A model generated the notes under the pieces. It had not been told where the DNA came from, made no database searches, and saw only the letters and a list, made by a program, of their open reading frames with translations. From assembly GCF_014873875.1 (NCBI RefSeq), contig NZ_JADBEM010000001.1, forward strand, positions 9,300,001 to 9,364,000: 64,000 bases of DNA, read 5' to 3'. The position numbers were made by a program, and so were the translations under genes. Source of the DNA: Actinopolymorpha pittospori (GTDB taxonomy: Bacteria > Actinomycetota > Actinomycetes > Propionibacteriales > Actinopolymorphaceae). Below, piece by piece: positions 43,467 through 52,691 of the stretch; position 1 is the stretch's first letter, and each line of letters opens with the position of its first letter.

Positions 43467-43996
43467 ACACGCCCATTCGTGACGGGCGTCCCCGGTTCAC
43501 CGGGGTCAGCACCTACCAGGACTCGCTGGGCCGGTTCTCCTTCCGGTACCCGTCGGACTGGAACCAGTTCGAGCTGACCGAGGACCGCGAAGGGGTGCTG
43601 TTCTCCCCCGAGGACGACGAGCCGCAGACGTACTTCGCCGCGTGGGTGAGCAAGCTGGAGGCGAACGTCGTCGCCGAGGACCTCGACACGCTGCGTGAGG
43701 GCATCGAAGCGGGACTCGCCCAGCTCGCCGGCTGCGAGGTCGAGGTCGCGAAGGACGACCTGCTCGGCAACATGGTGAAGCTCGAGCGCACCTACACCTT
43801 CGAGGAGGCGGGTGTCGTACGGAAGCGCCGGGTCTGGACGTTGTACGTCGACACCTGGCGAATCGTGCTGGTCTGGCAGGGATCGAGCGTCGAGGAGTAC
43901 GCCTACTGGCTGCCCATGGGCAACTACTCCTTCGCGACGTTCGAGATCCCCGAAGCGTTGTGGTTCGCGACGGACCGGGACCTGAAGGCGTTCTGA
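43463..43996 (+). CDS. PsbP/DUF1795-like small protein at the end of the importer operon
   Basis: The protein has 177 residues and no signal peptide. YQDSLGRFSFRYPSDWNQFEL near residues 15-35 resembles the opening of PsbP/DUF1795-type folds, and later strands (RIVLVWQGSSVEEYAYW) fit that beta-rich domain. The function is unknown. Its GTG start overlaps the ATPase stop, so it is translated with the importer and may assist it or act on its substrate. Confidence 0.75.
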   Translation: MNTPIRDGRPRFTGVSTYQDSLGRFSFRYPSDWNQFELTEDREGVLFSPEDDEPQTYFAAWVSKLEANVVAEDLDTLREGIEAGLAQLAGCEVEVAKDDLLGNMVKLERTYTFEEAGVVRKRRVWTLYVDTWRIVLVWQGSSVEEYAYWLPMGNYSFATFEIPEALWFATDRDLKAF

Positions 43997-44002
43997 TCCG
44001 TT

Positions 44003-44031
44003 CGGATCGGGTTGACACCCGGTCCGATCCG
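44003..44031 (+). terminator. Hairpin after the importer operon
   Basis: CGGATCGG and CCGATCCG flank a 13-nt loop starting 7 bases after the last stop of the operon. Confidence 0.55.
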
Positions 44032-44152
44032 GCGTGCTCCGAGGCCGGGACGGGAGCGGCTTCCGTCCGCTTAGCAGTCCTGGCCTTGGAGTGCTAGCCT
44101 AACCTGCGGTGTCGCCGGCCCTGGAGGCGGCGATCTTGGACATGGAGGGGCA

Positions 44153-44524
44153 GTGCCTACCTATCAGTACGCCTGCGTCGACTGCGGCGAAGAGCTCGAG
44201 GCCGTCCAGAAGTTCTCCGACGACCCGCTGACCGAGTGCCCCAACTGTGGGGGCAAGCTTCGCAAGGTCTTCAGCGCGGTCGGCGTGGTCTTCAAGGGCT
44301 CCGGCTTCTACCGCAACGACAGCCGCAGCGCTTCGACCGGAGGCTCCTCCAACGGAAGCAAGAGCTCCGGTACGACCGAGAAGGCGTCGACGAGCAAGTC
44401 CGAGAGCTCCGACAGCGGCTCGAGCACCAGCAAGGACAGCTCGAGCTCGTCCAGCTCTTCCAGCTCCTCGACCTCCTCGACCTCCTCGAGCGGCTCCAGC
44501 TCGACGAAGACCGACGCGGCATAG
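44153..44524 (+). CDS. FmdB family zinc-ribbon protein
   Basis: The protein has 123 residues. MPTYQYACVDCGEELE and ECPNCGGKLRKVF place four zinc ligands at Cys8, Cys11, Cys29 and Cys32, and SGFYRNDSR ends the domain. This is the FmdB regulatory-type zinc ribbon; its precise role is not known. The last 75 residues are a low-complexity Ser/Thr/Lys tail, common in actinobacterial members. GTG 44153 follows GGAGGGG. A terminator hairpin follows. Confidence 0.88.
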   Translation: MPTYQYACVDCGEELEAVQKFSDDPLTECPNCGGKLRKVFSAVGVVFKGSGFYRNDSRSASTGGSSNGSKSSGTTEKASTSKSESSDSGSSTSKDSSSSSSSSSSSTSSTSSSGSSSTKTDAA

Positions 44525-44566
44525 CGCGGTCGCTCGGACCCCGAGCGCCGCATCCGATCCACCCGA

Positions 44567-44596
44567 CGTCCGGCCGGTGTCTCCACCGGCCGGACG
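44567..44596 (+). terminator. Rho-independent-type terminator after FmdB gene
   Basis: The arms CGTCCGGCCGGTG and CACCGGCCGGACG form a perfect 13-bp stem followed by TTCGTTT. Confidence 0.75.
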
Positions 44597-44706
44597 TTCG
44601 TTTGGCGGGACGTGTCGCCTGGCCGGGTTTTCGTCCACAGACCGTCATCCGGCGCGCACTGTGGATGGTCGGGCGGGCGGACGAGGGTCTTCTCTAATCT
44701 CGTCGC

Positions 44707-45537
44707 ATGACCCAACCCGCTCCATCCCCGCACCTGCCACGGGCCGAGATCGGCGTCATCGGCGGCTCCGGTCTGTACGCCTTCCTCGACGACGCGACCG
44801 ACGTCGAGGTCCCGACGCCCTATGGTGAGCCTTCCGACCCGCTCGTGGTCGGCACCGTCGCCGGCCGTGGCGTGGCGTTCGTGCCCCGGCACGGCCGCGA
44901 CCACCGCCATCCCCCGCACCGCATCAACTACCGCGCCAACCTGTGGGCCCTGCGCTCCCTCGGCGTACGCCAGATCCTGGCGCCGTGCGCGGTCGGTTCG
45001 CTGCGGCCCGACCTCGGTCCCGGCACGCTCGTCGTTCCCGACCAACTCGTCGACCGCACGTCCGGGCGGGTCCAGACCTTCTACGACACCGGGGCCGTTC
45101 ACGTCGCCTTCGCCGACCCCTACTGTCCCGACGGGCGGCGCGCGGTCATCGACACGGCGACCCGCACCGGGTGGCCGCCCCAGGACCAGGGCGTGATGGT
45201 GGTCGTGGAGGGCCCGCGCTTCTCCACCAGGGCCGAGTCCCGCTGGTTCGCCGGGCAGGGCTGGCACCTGGTCAACATGACCGGACATCCCGAGGCCGTA
45301 CTGGCCCGTGAGCTGGGGCTGTGCTACACCGCGATCGCGCTCGTCACCGACCTCGACGCCGGGGTCGCCGAAGGCGAAGGTGTCCAGCAGGCGGAGGTCT
45401 TCGCCCTCTTCGCCGAGCACGTGGGGCGGCTACGGACCCTGCTGTTCGAGACCATCCCCGCGCTGCCCGGCGAGCGTTCCTGCCCGTGCGCTCACGCGCT
45501 CGACGGTCTCAGGCTCCCGCTGACCCTGCCGGAGTGA
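44707..45537 (+). CDS. MTA/purine nucleoside phosphorylase family enzyme
   Basis: The protein has 276 residues. IGVIGGSGLYAFLDDA opens it, PRHGRDHRHPPHRINYRANLWAL is the phosphate/nucleoside region, and NMTGHPEAVLARE is the S-methyl-5'-thioadenosine phosphorylase-family signature. It phosphorolyses MTA, MTI or inosine-like nucleosides in methionine salvage. ATG 44707 is 3 to 5 bases after ATCTCGTCGC, with no strong ribosome site. The next gene begins within 10 bases of the stop. Confidence 0.9.
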   Translation: MTQPAPSPHLPRAEIGVIGGSGLYAFLDDATDVEVPTPYGEPSDPLVVGTVAGRGVAFVPRHGRDHRHPPHRINYRANLWALRSLGVRQILAPCAVGSLRPDLGPGTLVVPDQLVDRTSGRVQTFYDTGAVHVAFADPYCPDGRRAVIDTATRTGWPPQDQGVMVVVEGPRFSTRAESRWFAGQGWHLVNMTGHPEAVLARELGLCYTAIALVTDLDAGVAEGEGVQQAEVFALFAEHVGRLRTLLFETIPALPGERSCPCAHALDGLRLPLTLPE

Positions 45538-45542
45538 GCGCC

Positions 45543-46316
45543 GTGTCCTCGACCCCGCGACGCCTCCTCACCGACCTGACCCGCGCGATCTCCTGGCATC
45601 GACGGCTCCTCGCGGCCGGCCTGGCGGCAGCGAGCCTGGCGTTGGCGCTCCATCTTCTCGAGCCGGCTCCGGCCTCGACCGTCACGGTCCTCGCCGCGGC
45701 TCGCGACCTGCCCGGGGGTGTTCCGCTCGTCCCCACCGACCTTCGCGAGGTCGCGCTTCCGCCGTCCGCGGTTCCCGTCGGCGCGCTCAGACCGGGTGCC
45801 CGGCTCCCGCAGGCGCTCCTCGCCGGGCCGATGCGCGCGGGCGAGCCGGTCACCGATGCCCGGCTCCTCGGTCCGAACCTGCTGGGGCCGGCTGGATCCG
45901 TCGACGTGGTGGCGGCACCGGTGCGGGTCGCCGACCCTGGGTCACTGGCTCTCGTCCGCGTCGGCGACCGGATCGACCTGCTGGCCGCTGAGACCGAGGC
46001 CGCGCAGGCGGGCCAGCCCGCTCGGGTGGTCGCGTCCCGGGCTCGGATCCTGGCCTTACCGGGACGGCCGACGTCGGACGGGCTCGTCGGGTCGGGGGTC
46101 GACCAGTCCGGCGGTGCGGGCTCCGTCGGGGGCGGGTCGGGCAGTGGCTATGACGGCGGTCCACTCGGGTCACTGACGGGCGGCGCCGACCTCGACACGG
46201 GCCCGGGCGCGGAGGGCGGGCTCGTCGTCGTGTCGGTGCCGCCGGACACCGCCGCCGACCTCGCCCGCGCCGCCGTCACCGCACGGATCTCCCTGGTGCT
46301 GCGCGGCCCGACCTAG
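45543..46316 (+). CDS. SAF-domain protein, RcpC/CpaB-like
   Basis: The protein has 257 residues. One membrane segment near residues 20-40 (AAGLAAASLALALHLLEP) anchors an extracytoplasmic SAF domain (AARDLPGGVPLVPTDLREVALP, RMRAGEPVTDARL-like). RcpC/CpaB proteins belong to Flp pilus assembly, but no other pilus gene is nearby. A Gly/Ser-rich spacer lies near 180-215. GTG 45543 has CCGGAG at nine bases; GTG 45534, overlapping the previous stop, is an alternative. Confidence 0.82.
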   Translation: MSSTPRRLLTDLTRAISWHRRLLAAGLAAASLALALHLLEPAPASTVTVLAAARDLPGGVPLVPTDLREVALPPSAVPVGALRPGARLPQALLAGPMRAGEPVTDARLLGPNLLGPAGSVDVVAAPVRVADPGSLALVRVGDRIDLLAAETEAAQAGQPARVVASRARILALPGRPTSDGLVGSGVDQSGGAGSVGGGSGSGYDGGPLGSLTGGADLDTGPGAEGGLVVVSVPPDTAADLARAAVTARISLVLRGPT

Positions 46317-46400
46317 CGTTCTGGTGCGCCGTGCTGGGCCGCGACTCCGGGGCCGCGAGGCGGTAGCTTCCGAGGACGAGTCCGGCGAGGAAGGGACACC

Positions 46401-46805
46401 ATGATCCAGGGGTTCAGGCAGTTCCTCATGCGCGGCAACGTCGTCGACCTCGCGGTCGCGGTCGTCATCGGTGCGGCCTTCGGCAAGATCGTGACCGCGG
46501 TGGTCGACGGGTTCATCAACCCGTTGATCGCCGCGCTGTTCGGCCAGCCCGACCTGAGTGACGTCGGCACGTTCACCATCCATCACGCGCAGTTCAGCCT
46601 GGGCCTGATCCTCGACGCGATCCTCGACTTCCTCATCATCGCGGCGTCGGTCTACTTCCTGATCGTCGTCCCGGTCAACCGACTCATGGCGCTGCGTCGA
46701 CGCCGCGAGGTGGAGGAGGTCGAGGAGGCACCGCCGAGTGAGGAGGTGGTTCTCCTGCGCGACATCCGCGACCTGCTCGCCCGGGAGAACACGCCGTCCT
46801 CCTGA
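46401..46805 (+). CDS. mscL: Large-conductance mechanosensitive channel MscL
   Basis: The protein has 134 residues. GFRQFLMRGNVVDLAVAVVIGAAFGKIV is the N-terminal helix and first membrane segment with the gate residues, and a second segment follows near 68-90. The acidic C-terminal helix ends in LLRDIRDLLAR. The pentamer releases solutes on hypo-osmotic shock. AGGAAGGG precedes ATG 46401. Confidence 0.95.
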   Translation: MIQGFRQFLMRGNVVDLAVAVVIGAAFGKIVTAVVDGFINPLIAALFGQPDLSDVGTFTIHHAQFSLGLILDAILDFLIIAASVYFLIVVPVNRLMALRRRREVEEVEEAPPSEEVVLLRDIRDLLARENTPSS

Positions 46806-46852
46806 GCGTGGGGCCGCGTGATCGGCGGGAGGCGGGACCGGCTCGGCGTGAG

Positions 46853-47005
46853 CTACTGGCCGTGGTGGGGCGGCACCTCGTCGAGATAGCGCTGGTCGAC
46901 GTCCTCGGCACGATCACCCCAGCGTTCGGGGTCGTCCTCGGCGGCGCGATCGGGCAGAAGGGGGCCGATCGTGTCCTTCGGGCGATCCGGCTTGCGGGGT
47001 TCCAT
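46853..47005 (-). CDS. Small acidic conserved-type protein
   Basis: A 50-residue frame reads MEPRKPDRPKDTIGP then LLPDRAAEDDPERWGD and ends in YLDEVPPHHGQ. The composition and the W-G-D and R-PPHH tail resemble small actinobacterial proteins of unknown function. It converges with mscL and lies downstream of the LLM gene. No strong ribosome site is visible, but codon third positions are GC-rich as in real genes here. Confidence 0.6.
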   Translation of the reverse strand: MEPRKPDRPKDTIGPLLPDRAAEDDPERWGDRAEDVDQRYLDEVPPHHGQ

Positions 47006-47103
47006 GCCTCGATGATGCCTCGCCCGCCGCCACCGCCGCCACGCGGTGTCCCATTGGCGACGACGACAACGCGGCCAGCGTGGATGCGGGGCGCCGCGAC
47101 CCC

Positions 47104-48177
47104 TCAGGTGTTCCAGAGTTTGGTGAGTAGCTCAAAACTGTGGACGCGTTCGGACAGGCCGTGGGTCATCGTCGTCACCATGAGCTCGTTGGCCGCGGTC
47201 GCTGCGACGAGTTCGTCGAGTTCGGCGAGCACCTGCTCCGGATCACCGATCGTCGGCCGGCTCGGCCCCTGGGCGATGATCTGACGTTCGGTCTCGGTCC
47301 ACTCGTGGGCCGCGGCCTCCTCGACGCTCGGCATCATCCGGGGCTTGCCGGTGTAGAGCGAGACCTGGGACAGCCGTGCCGGTCGCGCGATCGCCTCGGC
47401 GGCCTCGGCCGTGTCGGCGACATACACCGACTGGGTCACCATGGCGTAGGGCTCGGCAAGGGTGTCGGAGGGCCGGAACATCTTGCGGTAGAGGTCGAGC
47501 GCGGGCAGCGTGTTGGCGGCGCTGAAGTGGTGGGCGAACGCGAACGGCAGCCCGAGCAGGCCGGCGACCTGCGCGCTGTAGCCGCTGGAGCCGAGCAGCC
47601 ACACTCGCGGCGCGGACGACGCCACCGGTGTGGCGCTCAACCGACGTGCCCCGAGCCCGCCGCCGTCCTCGTGGTAGCCGAGCATCGTGAGCAGGTCGTC
47701 CAGCTCCTGCGGGAACTCCTCCGCGCCGAGCCCCTGCTGCGTACGCCGCAACGCGGCCGCGGTCGCCTGGTCGGTGCCGGGCGCGCGTCCGATTCCGAGG
47801 TCGACCCGGTTCGGGTGCAGCGCCTCCAGCATCGCGAACTGCTCGGCGACGACGAGCGGGGCGTGGTTGGGCAGCATCACACCGCCCGATCCGACGTTGA
47901 TCGTCGAGGTCAGCGCAGCGACGTGGGCGATCAGCACCGCCGGGTTGGTCGACGCGATCCCAGGCATGTTGTGGTGCTCGGCCACCCAGAACCGCTGGTA
48001 GCCGAGCTCCTCCGCGCGCTGCGCCATGGTGGCGGCGGAGCGTAGGGCGTCGGCGCTGGTCTGGCCGACGCCGACCGGAGCGAGTTCGAGAACGGACAGG
48101 GGTATCCGGCCGGAGCCGGTCGGCTGGGACGACTCGCTGCTCTCCGGCCGCGGAAAGGTGGTGGTTTCGCTGGTCAC
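47104..48177 (-). CDS. LLM-class flavin-dependent oxidoreductase
   Basis: The protein has 357 residues. LGYQRFWVAEHHNMPGIAS, GSGGVMLPNHAPLVVAEQFAMLEALHP and VDLGIGRAPGT are signatures of luciferase-like monooxygenases in the single-component MsnO8-like group. It probably uses reduced FMN or F420; the substrate is unknown. Its start region is divergent from the aldo/keto reductase across about 200 bases that must hold both promoters. Confidence 0.92.
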   Translation of the reverse strand: MTSETTTFPRPESSESSQPTGSGRIPLSVLELAPVGVGQTSADALRSAATMAQRAEELGYQRFWVAEHHNMPGIASTNPAVLIAHVAALTSTINVGSGGVMLPNHAPLVVAEQFAMLEALHPNRVDLGIGRAPGTDQATAAALRRTQQGLGAEEFPQELDDLLTMLGYHEDGGGLGARRLSATPVASSAPRVWLLGSSGYSAQVAGLLGLPFAFAHHFSAANTLPALDLYRKMFRPSDTLAEPYAMVTQSVYVADTAEAAEAIARPARLSQVSLYTGKPRMMPSVEEAAAHEWTETERQIIAQGPSRPTIGDPEQVLAELDELVAATAANELMVTTMTHGLSERVHSFELLTKLWNT

Positions 48178-48380
48178 ATCAGACTCGCCTGCGCATCGAC
48201 GGCATATCGTTTTCCAACGTACCCCTCCCCCGAACCACCCGGCCGGGCGGCCGGTCAGCCGGGCGGTGATCGGTCCCGGCGTCCCGCGTGCCGTCCCGCA
48301 TGCCGTCCATTTGTGGTCAGGCCCGGCGTGCCGCCACCCCCGGATTGGCGTTCGTCACCTGCAGGGGGTAGGACCAGGGC

Positions 48381-49175
48381 ATGACAGACATCGGCCTTAC
48401 CTCCGAACTCACCGCTCCCCTCCCGCCGAGCGGTCAGATCCCGTTGATCGGGTTCGGCACCTGGCAGCTGCGTGGCGACGAGGCCCGCCAGGCCGTCAGC
48501 TGGGCGCTGGAGGCGGGTTATCGACACATCGACACCGCCACCGGGTACGGCAACGAGCAACAGGTCGGCGCGGCGCTCGCGGACAGCGGCGTACCCCGCG
48601 ACCAGGTGTTCGTCACCACCAAGCTGCCGCCGGACCACGTGGGCCGGGAGCGCCGGACGCTGCGGGAGAGCCTGGACAACCTGGGCGTCGACTACCTCGA
48701 CCTGTGGCTGATCCACTGGCCGCCGAACGGCACCCCCGGCGAGGATTCGTGGAAGGTGTTCGTGGAGGCGCAGGGAGAGGGCCTCGTCCGCAACATCGGC
48801 GTGAGCAACTACTCCCTGGACCAGATCGACACCCTCACCAACGCGACCGGCGTGACCCCGGCGGTCAACCAGATCAAGTGGAGCCCCTTCCTGTTCGACC
48901 GGTCCCTGCTCGACGCCAGCCGGAAGCGCGGCGTCGTGGTGGAGGGCTACAGCCCGTTCCGTGCGGCCAAGCTCGACCACCCGGAGCTGACCCAGATCGC
49001 GGAGAAGTACGGCAAGACGGTCCCGCAGGTGATCATGCGCTGGCACGTGCAGCGCGGGATCGTGGTGATTCCCAAGTCGGCACAGCGGGAGCGGATCGAG
49101 TCCAACATCGACATCTTCGACTTCGAGCTGTCCGCCGACGAGCTGAACGCCGTCGACCACCTGACGGAGGCCTGA
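48381..49175 (+). CDS. Aldo/keto reductase
   Basis: The protein has 264 residues. GYRHIDTATGYGNEQQVG supplies the catalytic Asp and Tyr, TTKLPPDH the Lys, and LDLWLIHWP the His. VVIPKSAQRERIESN is the NADPH site. It reduces carbonyls in the cytoplasm, of the 2,5-diketo-gluconate reductase-like group. It converges with the AraC regulator. Confidence 0.92.
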   Translation: MTDIGLTSELTAPLPPSGQIPLIGFGTWQLRGDEARQAVSWALEAGYRHIDTATGYGNEQQVGAALADSGVPRDQVFVTTKLPPDHVGRERRTLRESLDNLGVDYLDLWLIHWPPNGTPGEDSWKVFVEAQGEGLVRNIGVSNYSLDQIDTLTNATGVTPAVNQIKWSPFLFDRSLLDASRKRGVVVEGYSPFRAAKLDHPELTQIAEKYGKTVPQVIMRWHVQRGIVVIPKSAQRERIESNIDIFDFELSADELNAVDHLTEA

Positions 49176-49187
49176 GCAGGCCAGCCC

Positions 49188-49997
49188 CTAGGGCTGGACT
49201 CCTGTGGCGGCAACGTGTGGCTCCTCACCCCGCGGCGGGCGCAATCCGCCGGGTGAGGAGCCGGTCGCTGCCTTGACGTGCCGGCTCAGATGGCTCACGG
49301 AGTCGTAGCCGGTCAGCTCAGCGATCGCCTGCAGCGTCAACGTCGAGTTGCGCAGGTAGCCGAGTGCGTGCCGCAGGCGTACGCCGTGCAGATGGGCGCG
49401 CAGGGTCGTGCCCCGGAAGCGCGCGAAGTACGCCCGCAACGCCGACGGCGAGACGCCCAGCTCACGTGCGATCTCCGCCAGGCGGACCCGTTCGGCGAAT
49501 CGTTCCTCGACCAGTCGCTCGGCCTGCGCGACAAGGCGTTCGCCGGGCGCCACCTCGGTGGAGACTCCGGCCCGGCGGAGCAGGATGTCGAGTTCGGCGA
49601 GCAGCAGCGCGGCCATCGCCTCGCGGTCGGGGTTGGGCTGGGACGACTCGTGGACGAGCGCGTCGAAGACCCGACCGAGCCGACGGTCGCCACCGTCGAA
49701 GCCGATCCGTGGCCACGGCCAGTCCGCCGGCGCGCGTACCTGGACGTGCCGGTTGGTGTAGCCGCCGGTGGTGAGCTCCGCGTGCGGCGTGTCGGGTGGG
49801 GTGAGCAGGACCGTCCCCGGCGTGGCGTCGTACCACCGCGGCCCGATCGAACACCGGGCCCGGCCACTCGCGTAGTAGACCAGCTCCCACGAACCGTGGG
49901 AGTGCAGCGGGAAGCCGCGGCCGGGTTGGCCGACGTAGATGCCGGCACCGAGCAACGTGGGTGTCCCCGTCGGCTCCGACCCGCCGGTGTCGCTCAT
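49188..49997 (-). CDS. AraC-family transcriptional regulator
   Basis: The protein has 269 residues. An N-terminal cupin-like sensor (GFPLHSHGSWELVYYASGRAR) is followed by two HTH motifs at the C terminus: RLAEIARELGVSPSALRAYFARF and QAIAELTGYDSVSHLSRHVKAATG. Its start overlaps the AlkB-like stop in ATGA, so the two are cotranscribed. The ligand is unknown; sugar-type sensors have this fold. Confidence 0.9.
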   Translation of the reverse strand: MSDTGGSEPTGTPTLLGAGIYVGQPGRGFPLHSHGSWELVYYASGRARCSIGPRWYDATPGTVLLTPPDTPHAELTTGGYTNRHVQVRAPADWPWPRIGFDGGDRRLGRVFDALVHESSQPNPDREAMAALLLAELDILLRRAGVSTEVAPGERLVAQAERLVEERFAERVRLAEIARELGVSPSALRAYFARFRGTTLRAHLHGVRLRHALGYLRNSTLTLQAIAELTGYDSVSHLSRHVKAATGSSPGGLRPPRGEEPHVAATGVQP

Positions 49998-50650
49998 CCG
50001 GGTAGCCCGGACTCGCGGACGGTGATGTTCAGGCGTCCGGCGGAAAGGCCGATGTCCGGACCGGTGCCGGGAAGCGTCCTCGGTACGCCGTGGAACGCGA
50101 GCCGCGAGGGTCCGCCGAACACGACGAGGTCACCGGACTCGAGTTCGACGTCGGTCCAGGGCCGGTTGCGGTTGGTGGTGTTCCCGAACCGGAACACGCA
50201 GGTGTCTCCGAGGCTGAGCGAGACGACCGGCGCGAGGCTGCGCTCGTCCTTGTCCTGGTGCTGCCCCATCCGGGCGGCGTCGTCGTAGAAGTTGACCAGG
50301 GCGATGTCCGGCCGGTACGCCGCACCCGCACCCGGGTCGTCGTACGCCTCCGTCACCGCCCGCCGCGCGAGTTCACCCAGCCAGTCCGGGAACTCCTTCA
50401 CCGGTGAGCCGTCACCGTCGTCGATCGTGCGGCTGTAGCGGTAGGGGATCCAGTGCCAGCCGAGGCAGACCGTGCGCACCGACATCACGCCGCCGCTCGG
50501 CAGCCGGGTCGCCCGCATCCCGGCGGGCGGGGCGGCCCACTCACGGCACGCCTCGACAAGAGTTCGCTGGCGGTCGTGGTCGAGCCAGCCAGGGACGTGG
50601 ACGGCTCCTGGCGCGATCTCGGCCCGATCTCTGGGCAGCAGGGTGGCCAT
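49994..50650 (-). CDS. AlkB-like 2-oxoglutarate/Fe(II) dioxygenase
   Basis: The protein has 218 residues. ALVNFYDDAARMGQHQDKDE holds the HxD iron ligands, LSLGDTCVFRFG follows, and RLNITVRE supplies the terminal Arg region. AlkB enzymes remove alkyl damage from nucleic acid bases. ATG 50650 has AGGGTGA just upstream; a GTG at 50659 is possible. It is the first gene of a pair with the AraC regulator. Confidence 0.9.
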   Translation of the reverse strand: MATLLPRDRAEIAPGAVHVPGWLDHDRQRTLVEACREWAAPPAGMRATRLPSGGVMSVRTVCLGWHWIPYRYSRTIDDGDGSPVKEFPDWLGELARRAVTEAYDDPGAGAAYRPDIALVNFYDDAARMGQHQDKDERSLAPVVSLSLGDTCVFRFGNTTNRNRPWTDVELESGDLVVFGGPSRLAFHGVPRTLPGTGPDIGLSAGRLNITVRESGLPG

Positions 50651-50946
50651 ACTGGTCACCCTGCCAGATCGGTGGCGATCTGTGCATAGGACCCGTCGGC
50701 TCCTGCATGGTCAAAGCTCTTACCTGTCGCGAGATTGGCAGTGTGGCCGGGGGCCATGGTCGGTCGTGGCGCGCCGTTTCGTGCCTGTCGCCGGTCGATC
50801 GCGCCGCCCCGAGGCCATTGGCCCGGCCGCGAACATCGCGTACAACCGCGAACGACGACGCGACGACGCGACTGAGTACGACGAGTACGACCGCGACCGT
50901 CAGCGGTCGACGACCAGCGCAGTGAGGACGGCGAACGGAGTTGAGC

Positions 50947-51738
50947 ATGGACACGGCAACGGCGATGCGGGACCTCAAGGTGACCGACGACACCCTGACC
51001 CCGCAGGAGAAGGCCCAGCTCGACCGGGACGGCTTCCTCCCGCTCGCCGACATCCTGAGCCCGGACCAGGTCGAGGCCTTCGCCGCTCGGCTCGCCGAGC
51101 TCACGGCGGCCGAAGGTGACAAGGCCGGGCTGGAGGTGCACCAGGAGGAGGGGACCGACCGGCTCGCCGACCTGATCAACAAGGATCCGATGTTCGAGGT
51201 CTGCTTCTCCCATCCGCGGGTCCTCGCCGCGATCCACCGGGTGCTCGGCGACTTCAAGGTGTTCTCGCTCAACAGCCGGGCCGCCCATCCCGGCAAGGGG
51301 CACCAGGGCCTGCACACCGACTACGGCGAGGCGGTCCAGCCCGGCGACTTCCGGGTCTGCAACTCGATCTGGCTGCTCGACGACTTCACCGCGGAGAACG
51401 GCGCGACCCGCGTGGTCCCCGGCTCTCACCTGCGCGGGAAGCTGCCTGGTGAGGAGATGGCCGACACCAAGGACGCCCACCCCGACGAGGTACGGCTCAT
51501 CGCGCCCGCCGGCACCGTGGTGATCTTCAACAGCCACCTCTGGCACGGCGGGACCCTGAACGCCTCGACCAAGCCGCGGCGGGCGATGCACTCGGCGTTC
51601 TCCCGGCGCGAGATCCCCCAGCAGCTCGACCAGAAGAAGTACATCCGGGCGTCGACGTACGACCGGCTCAGTCCCGCCCAGAGGTTCCTACTCGACGTGA
51701 CGGCCGAAGACGTCCAGCAGCACGCCTGCGCAGGCTAG
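50947..51738 (+). CDS. Phytanoyl-CoA dioxygenase (PhyH) family protein
   Basis: The protein has 263 residues. QGLHTDYGEAV gives the HxD ligands, RVVPGSHLRGKLP follows, and FNSHLWHGGTLN supplies the distal His; RRAMHSAF carries the 2-oxoglutarate Arg. These enzymes hydroxylate small molecules; the substrate is unknown. ATG 50947 has CGGAG upstream. A 2-hydroxyacid dehydrogenase gene starts 29 bases after it. Confidence 0.9.
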   Translation: MDTATAMRDLKVTDDTLTPQEKAQLDRDGFLPLADILSPDQVEAFAARLAELTAAEGDKAGLEVHQEEGTDRLADLINKDPMFEVCFSHPRVLAAIHRVLGDFKVFSLNSRAAHPGKGHQGLHTDYGEAVQPGDFRVCNSIWLLDDFTAENGATRVVPGSHLRGKLPGEEMADTKDAHPDEVRLIAPAGTVVIFNSHLWHGGTLNASTKPRRAMHSAFSRREIPQQLDQKKYIRASTYDRLSPAQRFLLDVTAEDVQQHACAG

Positions 51739-51767
51739 ACCGTGGGGACATCCTCGATACTGGTCAG

Positions 51768-52691
51768 ATGAATCCTGGTGCCCAACCCCCCAAGATCTAC
51801 GTCGGTCCCCAACAGAACCCGCAGGTCCTCGATGCGGTCAAGGAGGCCGGCGGCGAAGTCACCGACAACGTCGCCGACGCCGAGGCCCTGGCGTGGTTCG
51901 GGGGTTCGCCGAAGCAGTTCCTCGAACTCGACCACGACGGCATCCGCTGGGTCCAGCTTCCCTCCGCCGGCATCGAGTCGTGGTTCGCCGCGGAGATCTT
52001 CCGCCCCGGAAAGGTCTACACCTGCGCGGCGGGGAGCTATGCGGACACCGTGGCGGAGCACGCGCTCGCGCTGATGCTCGCCGGTCTGCGGCACCTGCAC
52101 ACCCTCGCCGGGGAGCGAACCTGGACGCGCGTCCAGTCCGGAACCCTGCTGGAGTCCACGGTCGGGATCGTCGGCTGCGGCGGCATCGGGCGCGCCCTGA
52201 TCCGGATGCTCACTCCGTTCGGGGCGCGCGTGCTCGCGATCACCCGGTCCGGGACGCCGATACCCGGCGCCGCGCAGACCTTCACGCCCGACCGGCTGGA
52301 CGACGTCCTCATCGAGTCCGACGTGGTCGTGATCGGCGCGCCGGCCACCGCCGACACGCGACACCTGATCGGGGCCCGCGAACTGGGTCTGATGCGGTCG
52401 CACGCCTGGCTGATCAACATCGCGCGCGGCTCCCTGATCGACAGCGACGCGTTGGTCGAGGCGCTGCGCTCCGGCAGCATCGGCGGCGCGGGCCTGGACG
52501 TCACCGATCCCGAGCCGCTCCCGGACGGACATCCGTTGTGGGACGCGCCGAACGCCCTCATCACCCCGCACTCCGCGAACCCGTCCCAACTGCTCATCCC
52601 CGGCCTGGCCGCCCGGGTGCGGGAGAACGTCGCACGCTACGCCGCCGGCGAGGAGCTGGTCGGTCTCGTGGACGTCGCACGCGGCTACTGA
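51768..52691 (+). CDS. D-2-hydroxyacid dehydrogenase
   Basis: The protein has 307 residues. The NAD site GIVGCGGIGRALIRML is near 135, INIARGSLID gives the catalytic Arg region, and DPEPLPDGHPLW and ITPHSA supply Glu and His. It oxidises or reduces 2-hydroxy or 2-keto acids with NAD(P). It probably forms an operon with the PhyH gene upstream. Confidence 0.92.
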   Translation: MNPGAQPPKIYVGPQQNPQVLDAVKEAGGEVTDNVADAEALAWFGGSPKQFLELDHDGIRWVQLPSAGIESWFAAEIFRPGKVYTCAAGSYADTVAEHALALMLAGLRHLHTLAGERTWTRVQSGTLLESTVGIVGCGGIGRALIRMLTPFGARVLAITRSGTPIPGAAQTFTPDRLDDVLIESDVVVIGAPATADTRHLIGARELGLMRSHAWLINIARGSLIDSDALVEALRSGSIGGAGLDVTDPEPLPDGHPLWDAPNALITPHSANPSQLLIPGLAARVRENVARYAAGEELVGLVDVARGY

